64,000 nt of DNA from Thinopyrum elongatum. Lineage: Eukaryota > Streptophyta > Magnoliopsida > Poales > Poaceae. The number at the start of each line of letters is the position of its first letter. Positions within the stretch are counted from its first letter, which is position 1. Of this stretch, positions 13,329 to 25,065 are shown one piece after another. Under the pieces are notes generated by a model. The model saw only the letters and a list, made by a program, of their open reading frames with translations. It did no database searches and was not told the origin of the DNA. Made by a program: the position numbers and the translations under genes. Location of the stretch: positions 277,832,904 through 277,896,903 of the forward strand of contig CM022303.1 in assembly GCA_011799875.1 (NCBI GenBank), in the 5' to 3' direction.

Positions 13329-13533
13329 GAGGTATCACCCTCGTTGGATTCCTACTCGATGTAATCGTCAACGTGAACTCGGAGGAATAACCCTCGCTGG
13401 GTTCACACTTGAGGTGTCGTACGAGGGCGTCGTTATCGGAAGCGGTGAAGGAGGAATCACCCTCGATGACCACAACCGAATAGCTACTCTACAGAGTTAA
13501 CATCAGAAGTGCTACACGAGGTATCACCCTCGG
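13329..13533 (+). repeat. Repeated GAGG-ATCACCCTCG motif
   Basis: The motif GAGGTATCACCCTCG or a close variant occurs about four times (near 13329, 13382, 13450 and 13518) within the solo LTR. Each copy is itself an imperfect inverted repeat (GAGG...CCTC). Confidence 0.65.
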
Positions 13534-16500
13534 CACTCGATAGTAACGCTGCAGTGTCGTTACAACTAAGGGGGGGGGTGATGTGCGGTGCCGGGGCCTG
13601 GTCTTCAATCCCGTTGATCGGGTCTTCTTGATAATCCAGCGGGGCAGTCGGGATAAGTGGGGTCACTGATAGGTCTTTACCCAGCCTATACTAAGCAGTT
13701 TAGGATATGCAGGTAATTATCAACAGCAGGTTACAATAAACAGGCTATGCATCAGAATAGGTAAAGCAGCAGCAGCAGCAATTCTAATGCAAGCATGAGA
13801 AAATAGAATGGGCGATATCGGGATGATCAAAAGGGGGGGGGCTTGCCTGGTTGCTCGGCGGCAAGGGCAAGGTTGTCAATGGTGTCTTCGGGCTCCGGAG
13901 CTGTGTCGGCCTCGGGGACGACATCGGTGTCGGGGGCTACCGAGAGAGAAGAGGGGGAGGAAACAGTAAATACTAAGCAAACAAGTGCATGTCATGTCAA
14001 TAAGCAGAGCTAGCGGTGTTCTATCGTAGGGCTAGGTAATACCGGTGAAAGAGAAAAACATCCGGGAAAGTATTCCCGGTGTCCGGCTTTTCGGACAGAT
14101 GAAAAGAGGGGAACGGTTGCACGTTCGGATAGTTAGGGACGTGTGATGGACGAACGGATCGCGTATTCGGATTCGTCTCGTCGTTCTGAGCAATTTTCAT
14201 GTATAAAGTTTTTTGATCGGAGTTACGGATTAAAAGATATGATTTTCTAAAGTTTTTATTAATTTCTGGAATTTAAATATTTATTTAACTCAACATTATC
14301 CAGAACAGTGTTTGGGGACGTCAGCATGACATAATGGTGACATCAGCAGTCAACTCTGGCTGACCAGGGTAAAACCTGACAGGTGGGACCCACATGTCAT
14401 ACACTGTGACATTAACAGAGGGGTTAAATTAATTAACTAGATTAATTAGCAGGTGGGGCCCAGCAGTCAGTGACTGATTAGTGTTTAAACTAATTAACTA
14501 ACTAATTAACAAATTTTCTATTTATTTTAAATTCGTTAAAAGACCAGGCCCCACATGTCAGTGAGACCGGGCGGCCACGTCAGCACGTTGACTGGGGTCA
14601 ACGGGGCCCAGTGGGGCCCGTGGTCAGCGGCAGGGAGGCGGGGCCCGCGGTGCCAAGTGGCAGCCACGTCAGCACCGGCCACCGGAGCGCGCCGGCGAGC
14701 CCGAACGCGGCGCCGAGCTCCGGCGAGCTCGGGTTTCACCCATAGGGCATCTCCGGGGGCGTGATTGGGCTCTATCGCTAGGGCGCAGCGAGCCGCATCA
14801 CGTGGTGGGGGTGGTTGGTCGCGGGGGTGGCCGGAACGGCGGCGGCATCGATTCTAGCGGCGGCCGGAATACGGTAAGCTCGGGGTCGAGCTCAGGGGCT
14901 CGCCCGAGATGAACTACTGCGCGCACGCGATGCCTGGGCTCTATAGAAACATGGCGGAGGCGACGGCTTAGCACGGGGTGGACGAGGGCGTGAGCCACGA
15001 GCTCCAGGGCGGAAATAGGGGCACGGCAATGGCGACAGCTAGCTACGGCTCGTGCTAGCGCAAGATGGAGGAAGGGGAGGATGCGGAGCTCACCGAGGAG
15101 CGTACGGAGTGCTCGTTGATCAGTTTAGGAGCAGCAGAGCAGGGGATCAACGCGGCGAAATTACAGTGGCCGCGGGCGTTGACGGAGACAATGCGGTGAT
15201 GGCGCTGCTCCCCAAGACGAAGCAGGGCAGCAGCTTGACGGAGACGAGGGCTCCAGAGCTTCTGGACAAGACGCGGGGACGAGCGGGGCACGGCGGCCGC
15301 GAGCTTCAGCGGTGGCCGTCCATGGCGGCGTCGGGCGAAGCGGGGAGCGAGGGAGGAAGGGAGGGGAACTGGGCTAGGGTTCGCCAGGGAGGAGTGCGGG
15401 GTTGCTCTTTAACCCAGCGCGCGCGGGGGCGCGCTGTCGATCGCTCGGAGGGGGGGGCCTGGCTGGCGCGCACTAGGTGCTCGACAGCAGCGGCGTGAGC
15501 AGTGCGGGAGGTGGGGGATAGCGCGGGGGTGGGCTGGGCCGCGGCTGTAGCGGTAGGCCGATTGCACAGTAGATCCTTTAGGCCTTTTTCTTTTTCTCTT
15601 TTTCTGTTTCTTTTCTTTTCTGTTTTGTTAATTATTTGAAACCCAAATGGTTTTTGTAAAAAGTGTGACCTAGTCCATAAATACTAGTGCATTATACCCT
15701 AACACCAAAAACTAGTTTGGGCAAAACACCATTTCATATTTGATCTAGATTAATTAAAAGGCTTGTAAATATTATTTCCAGCCACTGTTAAAAGAGGTTT
15801 GGGTCACCAAATTAATTTATTTAATGTTGGTTACAATTTTAGAATGGTCTCTGTATTATTTCTCATTTATTGAACATTTTAGTTTTCATGTTGCACAACT
15901 TTTATTTTCCACTTTCATTTGAATTTCCATTTGAATTTGAATTTGAAAAGAGATATGATACTAATGATGATTAAGCACTGTTGATCATGATGACATGGCA
16001 TAATCAAAAGGGTGATTACTGTAGCTTAATACATGGGGTGTTACAACCCTATGCTCTGAGCTATTTTTCAGCCGTCTTAGGGAACTGCTACATTCTTCTT
16101 ATCAACATCGTCTCATGTTCTGAGCTGCTTTCCAGCCGTCTTGAGCCGGGGTTGAGTTATTCCGGTAATGTCCCAGATCTGAGTTGTAAAGACCGTTCTG
16201 GTGGCTACTGGTTTCTTTGTTGGTTTTATGCAAGGGTTCCGATGGTCGTCACTTACAGCTAGAACTTGTAACGTGATAATTTGCCATTTAAATCTTGCTT
16301 CACTAATGACTCATTGTGATGTTATAAGGAGATAGATTATTATGATTCCACAGTTGTTACCATATACACAGTTGCCACCATGCTAAGTTATTCATGATGA
16401 ACAACTATGCTTGCTAAGTAATGGCTAAAGCTAAAATTAGTCGGTTGATTTTGAGTCACATGTCCGGGCTTATTCGTGCAACCACATTTGCCGATATGGG

Positions 16501-17623
16501 ACGGCCTTGACTTGGTCTGATCGCGTGCTCTTTCACCGGTACCACCCGACAAGGAAGGTTATGCGTGCGCGCTACCCTGGCCCGGTAGGCGGTGATAATG
16601 TTGTGAGCCCAGTTGGTTGTTTGCATGCAGTCCCGTTTGGCATAGTTGTTTGGCCACGATGGTGGCAGGTGTCAGGAGTGACACAGGGGCCACCCAGGGC
16701 TTGACTCCGGGGGAGCATCATTGCCGGTGGTACGATGGGAGAGTCATGGGTTAGGCGGGTTTCATTGGAGCAACGCTGGTCCACCCGAATGGGATCACGA
16801 GGTCAGGTGCTCCATGGTGTGGGTAAAGTGCGCAACCTCTGCGGAGTGTAAAATCTATTCGAATAGCCGCGTCCACGGTATTGGACAACCCGTCCAGACC
16901 TCACTAGGTGGTCAACCGTAATACTGATAGTAATGATGGAAGAACCCGTCTTGTGTAGACATCAGATGATGTCAGGGATATGATATGTTAGCCATGGGAT
17001 GGCTATGAAAGAAGTGGTCGGATAACCGAAAGACTCGGATTGGATTTGGTTCAACGTCGGATTGGATCATGAGAATGTCCGGAGTATGGATTATTTGCTG
17101 GATATGCTTTGCTTTACTACATTTACTTCAGTAGTTAGCATGCTAAATAACCCTGGTATGACATGATAATCAATATTGCTACCTAGTTACGCCATGTCAT
17201 GATAATTAATGATGCTCTAATGATTAATGCATGCTTGAATGCCATGGATTACTTTGCTTTGGTGTATATGTTGGTTTGGTTTGCTTGCGAGTACATTCAA
17301 AAGTACTCAGCGGCCTTCAATGTGGCCAGGTTCACATAAGGATCCGTCGTCCGTCGATGAGGAGTCGGAGCGTTCGCCGGCTAGGAGCGTAACCCAGTCA
17401 GATCCCTGTGGATTGGAGCCGCACCAGGACCATGCTGCCCTAGATAAAGCTTTTCCGCTGCTAGCACCTTTGTAATATTTCATGTAAGATCTATATATCC
17501 ATTAATAGAAATGCTTGTGTTCATGATACTTGTTGTAAGCGCGCATGCCAGAGTGATTTCCTGGGCTGGTATGCGTGGCGACCATCTGGCTACAATGGTA
17601 ATCAGGTGGGGCGCCACAAATGG

Positions 17624-18898
17624 ATACAAATATTTGAAATAGAGATCGTATTGTACATGTAGTTCATATTTAAATATGATTAATACTATATGCATGTTTT
17701 CTGATGGTATAACTTGACCACAATCGTATTCAAATAGGGAAAATTGATTCTAATTTAGTCCATATGTTAGACGACAATATATGTTCATAGGGTGGAGTAA
17801 AATGTTCATATAAGATGGAAGATCAAAATGCAGGACTACATCCATTATAAACTGGAAGATCACCTAACGATATATTTGAATTCAACATAATGTGGATTCA
17901 AATATTGAAATTCGAGATCCTGGCATTTGTAATCATATAAAAATGGGACATGACTCTTTCTTGTGGTGGGAATTGATTTGTTTTTTGTTGTTGTTGAGGG
18001 AAGTGTGAATTGATTTGGTACTGTACAGGCTAATCTTGTTCTCCCAATTTTTTTTTAGATTTTTCTTATAGTTTTTCAACAGCATTTGTAGCAATATAGT
18101 AAAAGGGGACATCCTCGCAAATAAAGTAAAAGGGGACATGACTCTCTTGCGTCTTGTATGAATTATCTTTTTGTTGTACATGTTAAGTTTGTTCTGCCGA
18201 ACATGGAATCCATGCCTTGTTATCCCGAAATTTTCAAGCTAGAGTATCTCTTGTCTCTTCTTCTGTGAAACTCCCGCCCCTTCAACCCGCGCCGCGCCTT
18301 GTTATCCCGAAATTTCGACGTGCGCGGAAACTCCCTCCTCATTCGAAATCAGTCGCACAGCCCAGACACGTGAAATCCCCCTTCTACTCCTCAGCCGGAA
18401 ATGCCGCCTCGATGTCGCGTGGTCAAAACCGGTGGAGTACGTTCATAACTTACCCCACATTTAGCCATGGCTCCCCCAACCTTACCCTTCATTCCTCCCA
18501 CATTCGTACACCGAGGCCGCCAAAACCCGCGAAACCCCACGCTCCTCCGTCAGCCTCCCAACCGCCGCCCAGCCGGAGCCTATTCCCCGACTACGTCGTC
18601 CACAGCAACAGCTCGATGTCCCTCATCCACCGCACCGGATGAGGATCTGTCGTCGATCTCGTCGTCCCACCGGTTCAGCTGCCCCGTCCTCCATCTCTAA
18701 GGAGCTACCCCGACGTTCGCCTCATCTATCGCGCCACCTCCATCCCCACAGGGCCGTCTTAACCTACCCGACCGAAACCGTAGCACCCTCACCAATTCCT
18801 CTGATGAAGCCAAGGCCTAAGCGGCGCCACCAAGCTGGTTCCACACTCACTGCTGCATTTTATCTTTTATTCGATCTCACGGGGCTGCTGGTGCTCGA
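17624..18898 (+). other. Host segment between LARD and element A
   Basis: The AT-rich start (17624-17935) continues the degenerate repeats seen left of the LARD. At 17940-18150 a short motif (TAAAAGGGGACAT) recurs three times. From 18180 the sequence turns GC-rich and exon-like. ORFs at 18217-18642 (141 codons) and 18639-18911 (90 codons) overlap in different frames and resemble no protein I know. The second frame is cut by element A at 18898 and stays open when the flank at 29408 is appended. Bases 18894-18898 (CTCGA) are the left TSD of element A. It could be a fragment of a gene or of an unrecognised transposon. Confidence 0.45.
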
Positions 18899-20320
18899 TG
18901 ATGTGGCTTGAAACTGAGTCGGTATTTCCCCAAAGAGGAAGGGATGATGCAGTACATCTACGGTAAGTATTTCCCTCATTTATGAAACCAAGGTATCAAT
19001 CCAGTAGGAGAACCAAGCAACACTATGTAAACGGTACCTGCACACAAAGAACAAATACTTGCAACCCGACGTGTAAGAGGGGTTGTCAATCCCTCCTCGG
19101 GAAAAAGATAGATTGGTTTGTATGAGTTTGGATAAATAGATCTTGCAAAAACACAAAATAAAATAAGTAAAGAAAAAGTGCAGCAAGGTATATTTGAGTT
19201 TTTGGATTAATAGATCTGAAAATAAATACAACAAAAATATATATCGGAAAGCAATATGATAAAAGATAGACCCGGGGGCCGTAGATTTCAGTAGTGGCTT
19301 CTCTCGAGAAAATAGCGCACGCGGTGGGTAAACAAATTACTGTTGGGCAATTGATAGAAGAACAAATAATTATGACGATATCCAAGGCAGTGATCAATAT
19401 ATAGGCATCACGCGCAAGATTAGTAGACCGAAATGATTCTGCATCTACTACTATTACTCCACACATCGACCGCTATCCAGCATGCATCTAGTGTATTAAG
19501 TTCATGGAGAAACAGAGTAATGCAATAAGAACGATGACATGATGTAGACAAGATCTATTCATGTAGGAATAGACCCCATCATGTTATCCTTAATAGCAAC
19601 GATACATACGTGCCTCTCTACCCCTTCTGTCATTGGGTGAGGACACCGTAAGATCGAACCCATCACAAAGCACCTCTTCCCATGGCAAGAAAAATCGATC
19701 TAGTTGGCCTAACTAAACCAAAGGTTCGAATAAGAAATACGAGGCTATAAATAATCATGCATATAAGAGATCAAAGAAGACTCAACTAATATTCATGGAT
19801 ATAGATCTGATCCTAAACTCGAGCTTCATCGGATCCCAACAAACACACCACAAAAAGTCATTACATCAAATTCATCTCCAAGAGACCATTGTATTGAGAA
19901 TTAAAAGAGAGAGAGAAAGCCATCTAGCTACTGGCTACGGACCCGTAGGTCTATGGTGGACTACTCACGCATCATCGAAGAGGCACCAATGAGGATGATG
20001 AACCCCTCAGTGATGGTGTTAGAGTGGATCTCGTGGTTCTAGAACTTGCGGCCTCCCCCCATGTGCTTCCTTGGCTCCCAAGTTGTCTTTTGATCCAAAA
20101 AAATCACCAAAAAGTTTCGCTGCGTTTGGACTCCATTTGGTACTGATATTCTGCGAAGTAAAGAACAAGCAAAAAACATCAACTGGCACTATGTATTATG
20201 TCAATAGGTTAGTCCCAAAAAATGATATAAAGTTGCTATGAAATGATTGTAGAACATCCAAGAATGATAATATAACAGCATGGAATAATAAAAAGTTATA
20301 GATATGTTGGAGACGTATCA
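18899..20320 (-). repeat. 3' LTR of element A (left)
   Basis: 1422 bp from TGATGTGGCTTG to GAGACGTATCA. It is about 153 bp shorter than the partner LTR because of one deletion near 20053. That deletion removed the stretch which in the right LTR holds the TATA box and GC-rich palindrome. Confidence 0.9.
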
Positions 20321-20334
20321 GCATCCCCAAGCTT
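20321..20334 (-). promoter_or_regulatory. Polypurine tract of element A
   Basis: On the minus strand AAGCTTGGGGATGC abuts the LTR start TGATACGTCTCC. The same sequence stands before the 3' LTR of element C (45523-45536). Confidence 0.85.
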
Positions 20335-22787
20335 AATTCCTGCTCGTCCTCGAGTAGGTAAATGATAAAAACAGAATTTTTGATGTGGAATGCTGCCTGA
20401 TATCTTTTCTTTTGTAGCACGGACATTTGGACTTTTATATGGTTCAAAGCAATAGTCTAGTTTTGACATGAAGACTTCAATACTCAAGCATATCAATAAC
20501 CAACCATGTCTTTTGAATTACAACACTAAAGAAACTTATCCCTAGCCCATCATGCTCAATCATTGATCCATTCATGAAACACACTCGAATATTAGCTACA
20601 TCCAATGCTCAAGTATGATCATAGTGCTCCCTAGTTGGTGCTTTATAAGAGAAGAAGGGAACTCAAATAAAATAAAATTTTCATAAATTAAATAGATAGG
20701 CCCTTCGTAGAGGGAAGTAGAGATTTGTAGAGGTGCAACAGCTCAAAGCTTAAATAGAGAGATAAAAAATATTTTGAGAGGCATGCTTTTCTCGTCAACG
20801 AAAACGACCGAGTAGTTCCCAATACTTTCCATGCTAGATACATCATAAGCGGTTCCCAAACATAAAATAAAGTTTATTCCTTTTTCCACCATACTTTCAC
20901 ACTCCACGGCTAGCCGTATCCACGGGTACCGTCCATACCATCACTTTCCAAGAAATTTATTATTTGACAACATAAAGTAAATTTCTTTTTCATTTCGGAA
21001 CTGGGCATCCCTATTCCCGCCATACTCTCGTGCAATGACAAGTGAATAAACACTACTCTTGAGAATAACACATCTAACATGGAAAAATATCGGCCACCCC
21101 CTGTCACTTCATGAGCGCTACGGGCACACAAAAAGGAAATTCATTTTGAAAATTAGAGTTGGCACATACAAATTTACTTGGAATGGCATGAAAATACGGC
21201 ATATAGGTAGGTATGGTGGACTCATATGGCAAAACTGAGTTTAAGGATTTTGGATGCACAAGTAGTATTTCTACTTAGTACAAGTGGAGGCTAGCAAATA
21301 GATTGAGAAGCAACCAACCAAGAAAATAAAAATCTCATAAACGAGCATTAAGCATAACTAACACCGAATAATGCACCACAAGTAGGATGTAATTTCATTG
21401 CATAACTATTGACTTTCGTGCTTGCATAGGGAATCACAAACCTTAACACCAATATTCTTACTAAAGCATAATTACTCACCAACATGACTCACATATTACT
21501 ATCATCATGTCTCAAAACTATTACAATGAGTCAAGTTTAAATTTGTCCAATGATCTTCATGAAAGTTTTTATTATATCCCGCTTGAATATCTATCACTTT
21601 GGGATTAGTTTCATATGTTGTCATTGCCTTTGACAAGCTCAAATAAATTTAAGTGAATAACATGAGCATAAAGATTTCATCTCTCAAAATAATATAAGTG
21701 AAGCATGAGAGAGTTTCTTCAAAAATTTACTAACTCTTAAATAAATCTAAGTGAAGCATGAGAGTATTTCTTCAAAAATAATAAAGCACACGATATAAGT
21801 GAAGCACTAGAACAATTCCCTAGCTAAAAAAAAATTAAGTGAAGCATGGAGCAATTCTAATAAATCATAGCATAATTTTGGCTTTCTCAAATAGTGTGTC
21901 CAGCAAGGATACTTGTGAAAAACTTAAAAGCAAAACAAGAAAATACTCATATAATACAAGACGCTCCAAGCAAAGCTCATGATATGTGACGAATAAAAAT
22001 ATAGCTCCAAGTAAAATACCAATGGTCGTTAGAAGAAAGTGGGGATGCCTTCCGAGGCATCCCCAAGCTTAGTTGCTTGTTTCTCCTTCAATATTGACTT
22101 GGGGTGCCATGGGGAATCCCCAAGCTTAGGCTTTTCTTACTCCTTATTCCTTCATCCATCGTGATCTCACCCAAAACTTGAAAGCTGCAATCACACAAAA
22201 CTTAACAAAACCTTCGTGAGATCTGTTAGTATAAGAAAACCAATCTTTACTTTAAGTACTGTATAAAACCCATTCAAATTTTGTTATTGCATTATATATC
22301 TACTATATTCTAACTTTACCATGGCTTATACCCCCTGATATAGTCAATATATTCATCAAAATAAGCACACAATGCAACGAAAACAGAATCTGTCAAAAAC
22401 AGAATAGTCTGTAGTAATCTGGACTCTAACCATACTTCTGTAACTCCGAAAATTCTGAAAAATTAGGATAACATAGGAAATTTGTATATCAATCTTGTGT
22501 AAAAAGTTCTAAATTTTTCGTCACTTCTTTGGTTTTACAAAATTATGCTACTGGATGCAAAAGTTTCTGTTTTTCAACAACATCAAATCAACTATCACCC
22601 AACATGATCCCAAAGGCTTTACTTGGCACAAACACTAATTAAAACATAAAAACACAATCATAACAGTAGAATAATTGTGTAAACACTCAATAATAGAAAT
22701 AAAAAGGCAAAAATAAATTTTATTCATTGGGTTGCCTCCCAACAAACGCAATCGTTGTATGCCCCAAGCTAGGTATGATACATAGAT
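20335..22787 (-). mobile_element. Non-coding region of element A
   Basis: About 2.45 kb of AT-rich DNA between protease and PPT, where pol would lie in an autonomous element. No ORF is credible, yet it is well conserved with 43113-45522 of element C and in part with 29709-30770 of D. It holds five copies of an AAGTGAAGCATGAGAG-like motif (about 21640-21860), the hairpin GGGGATGCC...GGCATCCCC (22041-22064) and two PPT-like repeats at 22057-22070 and 22116-22127. Confidence 0.75.
21640..21860 (-). repeat. AAGTGAAGCATGAGAG repeat cluster
   Basis: Five imperfect copies about 50 bases apart, separated by A/T-rich spacers such as TTTCTTCAAAAAT. Equivalent clusters occur in element D (29718-29840) and, inverted, in element C (about 44000-44215), so the array belongs to the family and not to this copy. 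Confidence 0.75.
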
Positions 22788-23446
22788 TCAAGTATTGTCA
22801 TCTTTAGTTTTCGCCCCATAGGATGCCCTCATGATTGATTCATATGGTCGATTAATTCTTGTTCTAGGGAAGTGTTCCATACCCTTTCTTAGTGAAAATT
22901 GAAATTTAATATTGTCTTCTTTCATATCAATTACGGCACCTATAGTGCGTAAAAACGGTCTACCAAGTATAATTGGACAAGATGCATTACAATCAATATC
23001 GAGAACAATAAAATCTATGGGCACATAGTTCCTATTTGCAAGAATAAGAACATCATTAATTTTCCCAAAGGCTTTTTAAAAGTAGAATCTGCCAAGTGCC
23101 AATTAAGAGAACATTCTTCAATATTGGTAAGACCAAGCACATCACAAAGAGATTTTGGAATTGTGGAAACACCAGCACCCAAATCACATAAAGCAAAGCA
23201 TTCATAATTGTTAATCTTGACTTTAATGAAAGGTTCCCATTCATCATATAATTTTCTAGGAATTTAAATCTCTAATTCCAACTTTTCTTCTAAAGCTTTC
23301 ATCATAGCATCAACAATATGTTTAGTAAAAGCTTTATTTTGTTCATAAGCATGGGGTGAATCAATCATTGATTGCAACAAAGAAATACATTCAATCAAAG
23401 AGCAACTATCATAATTAAAGTATTTGTAATCCGAAAGAGTGGGCAC
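22788..23446 (-). pseudogene. Aspartic protease of element A, broken
   Basis: Retropepsin-like domain that would cleave the Gag polyprotein in the particle. The active-site triad reads D-L-G-A at 23174-23185, followed by a hydrophobic stretch around ADST and, in the open part 22788-23024, the motif CPIILGRPFLRT typical of the second half of plant Gypsy proteases. An in-frame stop at 23264 separates the amino-terminal part (23264-23446), and a frameshift near 23060 splits the rest. It follows Gag in the transcript and has no RT behind it. The best-preserved counterpart is in element C (42618-43112). Confidence 0.8.
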
Positions 23447-23454
23447 ATCACTAG

Positions 23455-24867
23455 TTAAAGTTTTAACCTCTCCAAACCCACTTTTGTCAAATTTTTCATC
23501 AAGATTTTGACCCTCCGATCATTGGAACGCCTTCTATCTAAAGTTGACTCTTCTTCAGTGCCTTTATCATCAATTTTAACATTACTAAACAAGGAATCAA
23601 TAGAAGAAACACAAATCACTTTAAGATCTTCATCATTTTTATGAAAGCAATCACTAGAAACCGCTCTTTCTAAAAATTCTCTTTTAGCTCTAAGCATAGC
23701 GGTTCTTTTCTTACTTTCCTCCATAGAAACATATAAGGCTTTCAGTGATTCATCAACCTTGGGTGGAATAGCTTTCATCTTGAGATTTTGTACATCATGT
23801 GAAATTCTATCAATGCTTCTAGACATATCATCAATCTTATTCAACTTTTCTTATATCGTAGTGTTGAAAACTTTTTGAGCATTGATAAATTCTTTAATAT
23901 TAATCTCAAGATCAGAGGGGTTCCTATTATTATTGTAAGAAGAATAACCATAGGAATTGCCACAATTATTAGATGAATTTCCCAGAAAAGGCCTAGGATT
24001 AAAATTACGTCTATAAGCATTGTTATTAAAATTGTTTCGCGACACAAAATTCACATCTACAGGATCACTATTTTGCACAATCAAGGTAGACAAAGGCACG
24101 TCATTAAGATCAATAGAAGAATTTTTACTAGCAACCAACTTCATAAGAGCATCAACTTTTTCACTCAAAGTACTAATTTCTTCAACTGAATTAACTTTTT
24201 TACTAGTAGGTGCTCTTTCGGTATGCCATTGTGAATAATTTGCCATGATATTATCAACTAATTTAGTAGCTTCACCCAAAGTAATTTCCATAAAAGTACC
24301 ACCCGCGGCGGAATCTTAAAGATTTCTAGAGACAAAATTCAATTCTGCATAAAAAGTTTGTATGATCATCCAAAGATTTAAACCATGAGTAGGACAGTTT
24401 CTTAGCATCAATTTCATTCTTTCCCAAGATTGTGCAACATGTTCATGGTAAAGTTGCTTAAAATTCATGATTTGAATTCTAAGGGAAATAATTTTCGCGG
24501 GCGGAAAATTCTTAGTAATAAAAGCATCTTTGCACTTATCCCAAGAATCGATACTATTGTGAGGCAAAGAAGAAAACCAAATTTTTGCACGATCCCTCAA
24601 AGAGAAAGGAAATAATTTCAACTTCACAACATCATTGTTCACATCTTTTTTCTTTTGCATATCACACAATTCTATGAATGTGTTTAGATGGGACGCGGCA
24701 TCCTGATTAGGAGTACCAAAAAATTGATCTTCCATAACAAGATTCAACAAAGCAGCATTAATATCACAAGCTTTTGCACTAGTGGTAGGAGGAGCAATCG
24801 GAGTACTAATAAAATCATTATTATTGGTATTGGAAAAATCACACAATTTGATATTTTCTTGAGACAT
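23455..24867 (-). pseudogene. Gag of element A, broken by stops
   Basis: Capsid-type Gag protein. The start is the ATG whose complement is 24865-24867 (MSQENIKLCDF). Residues about 100-180 match the retrotransposon Gag domain, with RAKIWFSSLP, SIDSWDKCKDAF and SWERMKLMLRNCP in order. An in-frame stop at 24316 and another at about 23848 interrupt one otherwise continuous frame. The tail is rich in Asn and Lys with a Ser-Arg-Ser-Ile-Asp helix-forming stretch and no CCHC zinc knuckle that I can find. A frameshift near 23480 separates it from the protease. It is inactive as it stands. Confidence 0.85.
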
Positions 24868-25047
24868 CGTGACTATGCAAACAAGATTGCAAGCAAAAAG
24901 AGATCTGACGAGAAAAAGGCGAACAAAAAAGATGACGAATAAAAAATGTAAAATTTTATGAAGTGGGGGAGATAAAAACGAGAGGCAAATTGCAAATAAT
25001 GTAAATTGCAAGGTGTGATTTGGAACCTGATAGATGTTGATGATGTC

Positions 25048-25065
25048 TCCCCGGCAACAGCGCCA
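25048..25065 (-). promoter_or_regulatory. Primer-binding site of element A, Asp-tRNA
   Basis: The complement of TCCCCGGCAACAGCGCCA differs at one base from the Asp-tRNA-type PBS TGGCGCCGTTGCCGGGGA that is perfect in elements B and C. It lies ten bases inside the LTR boundary at 25076. Confidence 0.85.

Larger units (their letters stand above)
11838..16045 (-). mobile_element. Solo LTR nested in the LARD 3' LTR
   Basis: 4208 bp beginning TGTGACGCCCCC and ending GGGTGTTACA on the plus strand. It sits in the flank ACCCTAT, present on both sides (11831-11837 and 16046-16052), where the intact LARD LTR has a single copy at about 4340. Read on the minus strand it starts TGTAACACCCC and ends GGGCGTCACA, like the LARD LTRs, so it is a related long-LTR family in opposite orientation. 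No PBS, PPT or second LTR is present, hence a solo LTR left by LTR-LTR recombination. The part 14540-15560 is GC-rich with ORFs that I regard as incidental. Confidence 0.85.
1421..17618 (+). mobile_element. Large retrotransposon derivative (LARD, Sukkula-like)
   Basis: A complete LTR element flanked by the 5-bp TSD AATGG (1416-1420 and 17619-17623). Both LTRs begin TGTGACACC and end GCGCCACA. They are about 4.49 kb each once the nested solo LTR is subtracted. The internal domain is only 3001 bp and has no recognisable gag or pol. Very long LTRs around a short non-coding core with a Met-tRNA PBS are the definition of LARDs known from barley and relatives; the Sukkula link is from memory. A 240-base sample of the two LTRs differs at 9 positions (about 4%), so the insertion is not recent. 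It must use proteins of another element to move. Confidence 0.9.
8914..17618 (+). repeat. 3' LTR of the LARD, interrupted
   Basis: Colinear with the 5' LTR from TGTGACACC to GCGCCACA. Subtracting the insertion at 11838-16045 and its 7-base flank duplication leaves 4490 bp, matching the 4492 bp partner. The TATA box is TATAAATA at 10460-10467. Many differences from the 5' LTR are C/T or G/A transitions, as expected for methylated repeats. Confidence 0.9.

Noticed and set aside
15052..15498. 148-codon ORF in the solo LTR
   Set aside because: Gly/Arg-rich frame in GC-rich LTR sequence with an open antisense frame and no known domain.
21640..21860. Regularly spaced repeats that could suggest a CRISPR array
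   Set aside because: The sequence is plant nuclear DNA, the repeats are imperfect, and the spacers are related A/T-rich sequence within a retrotransposon.
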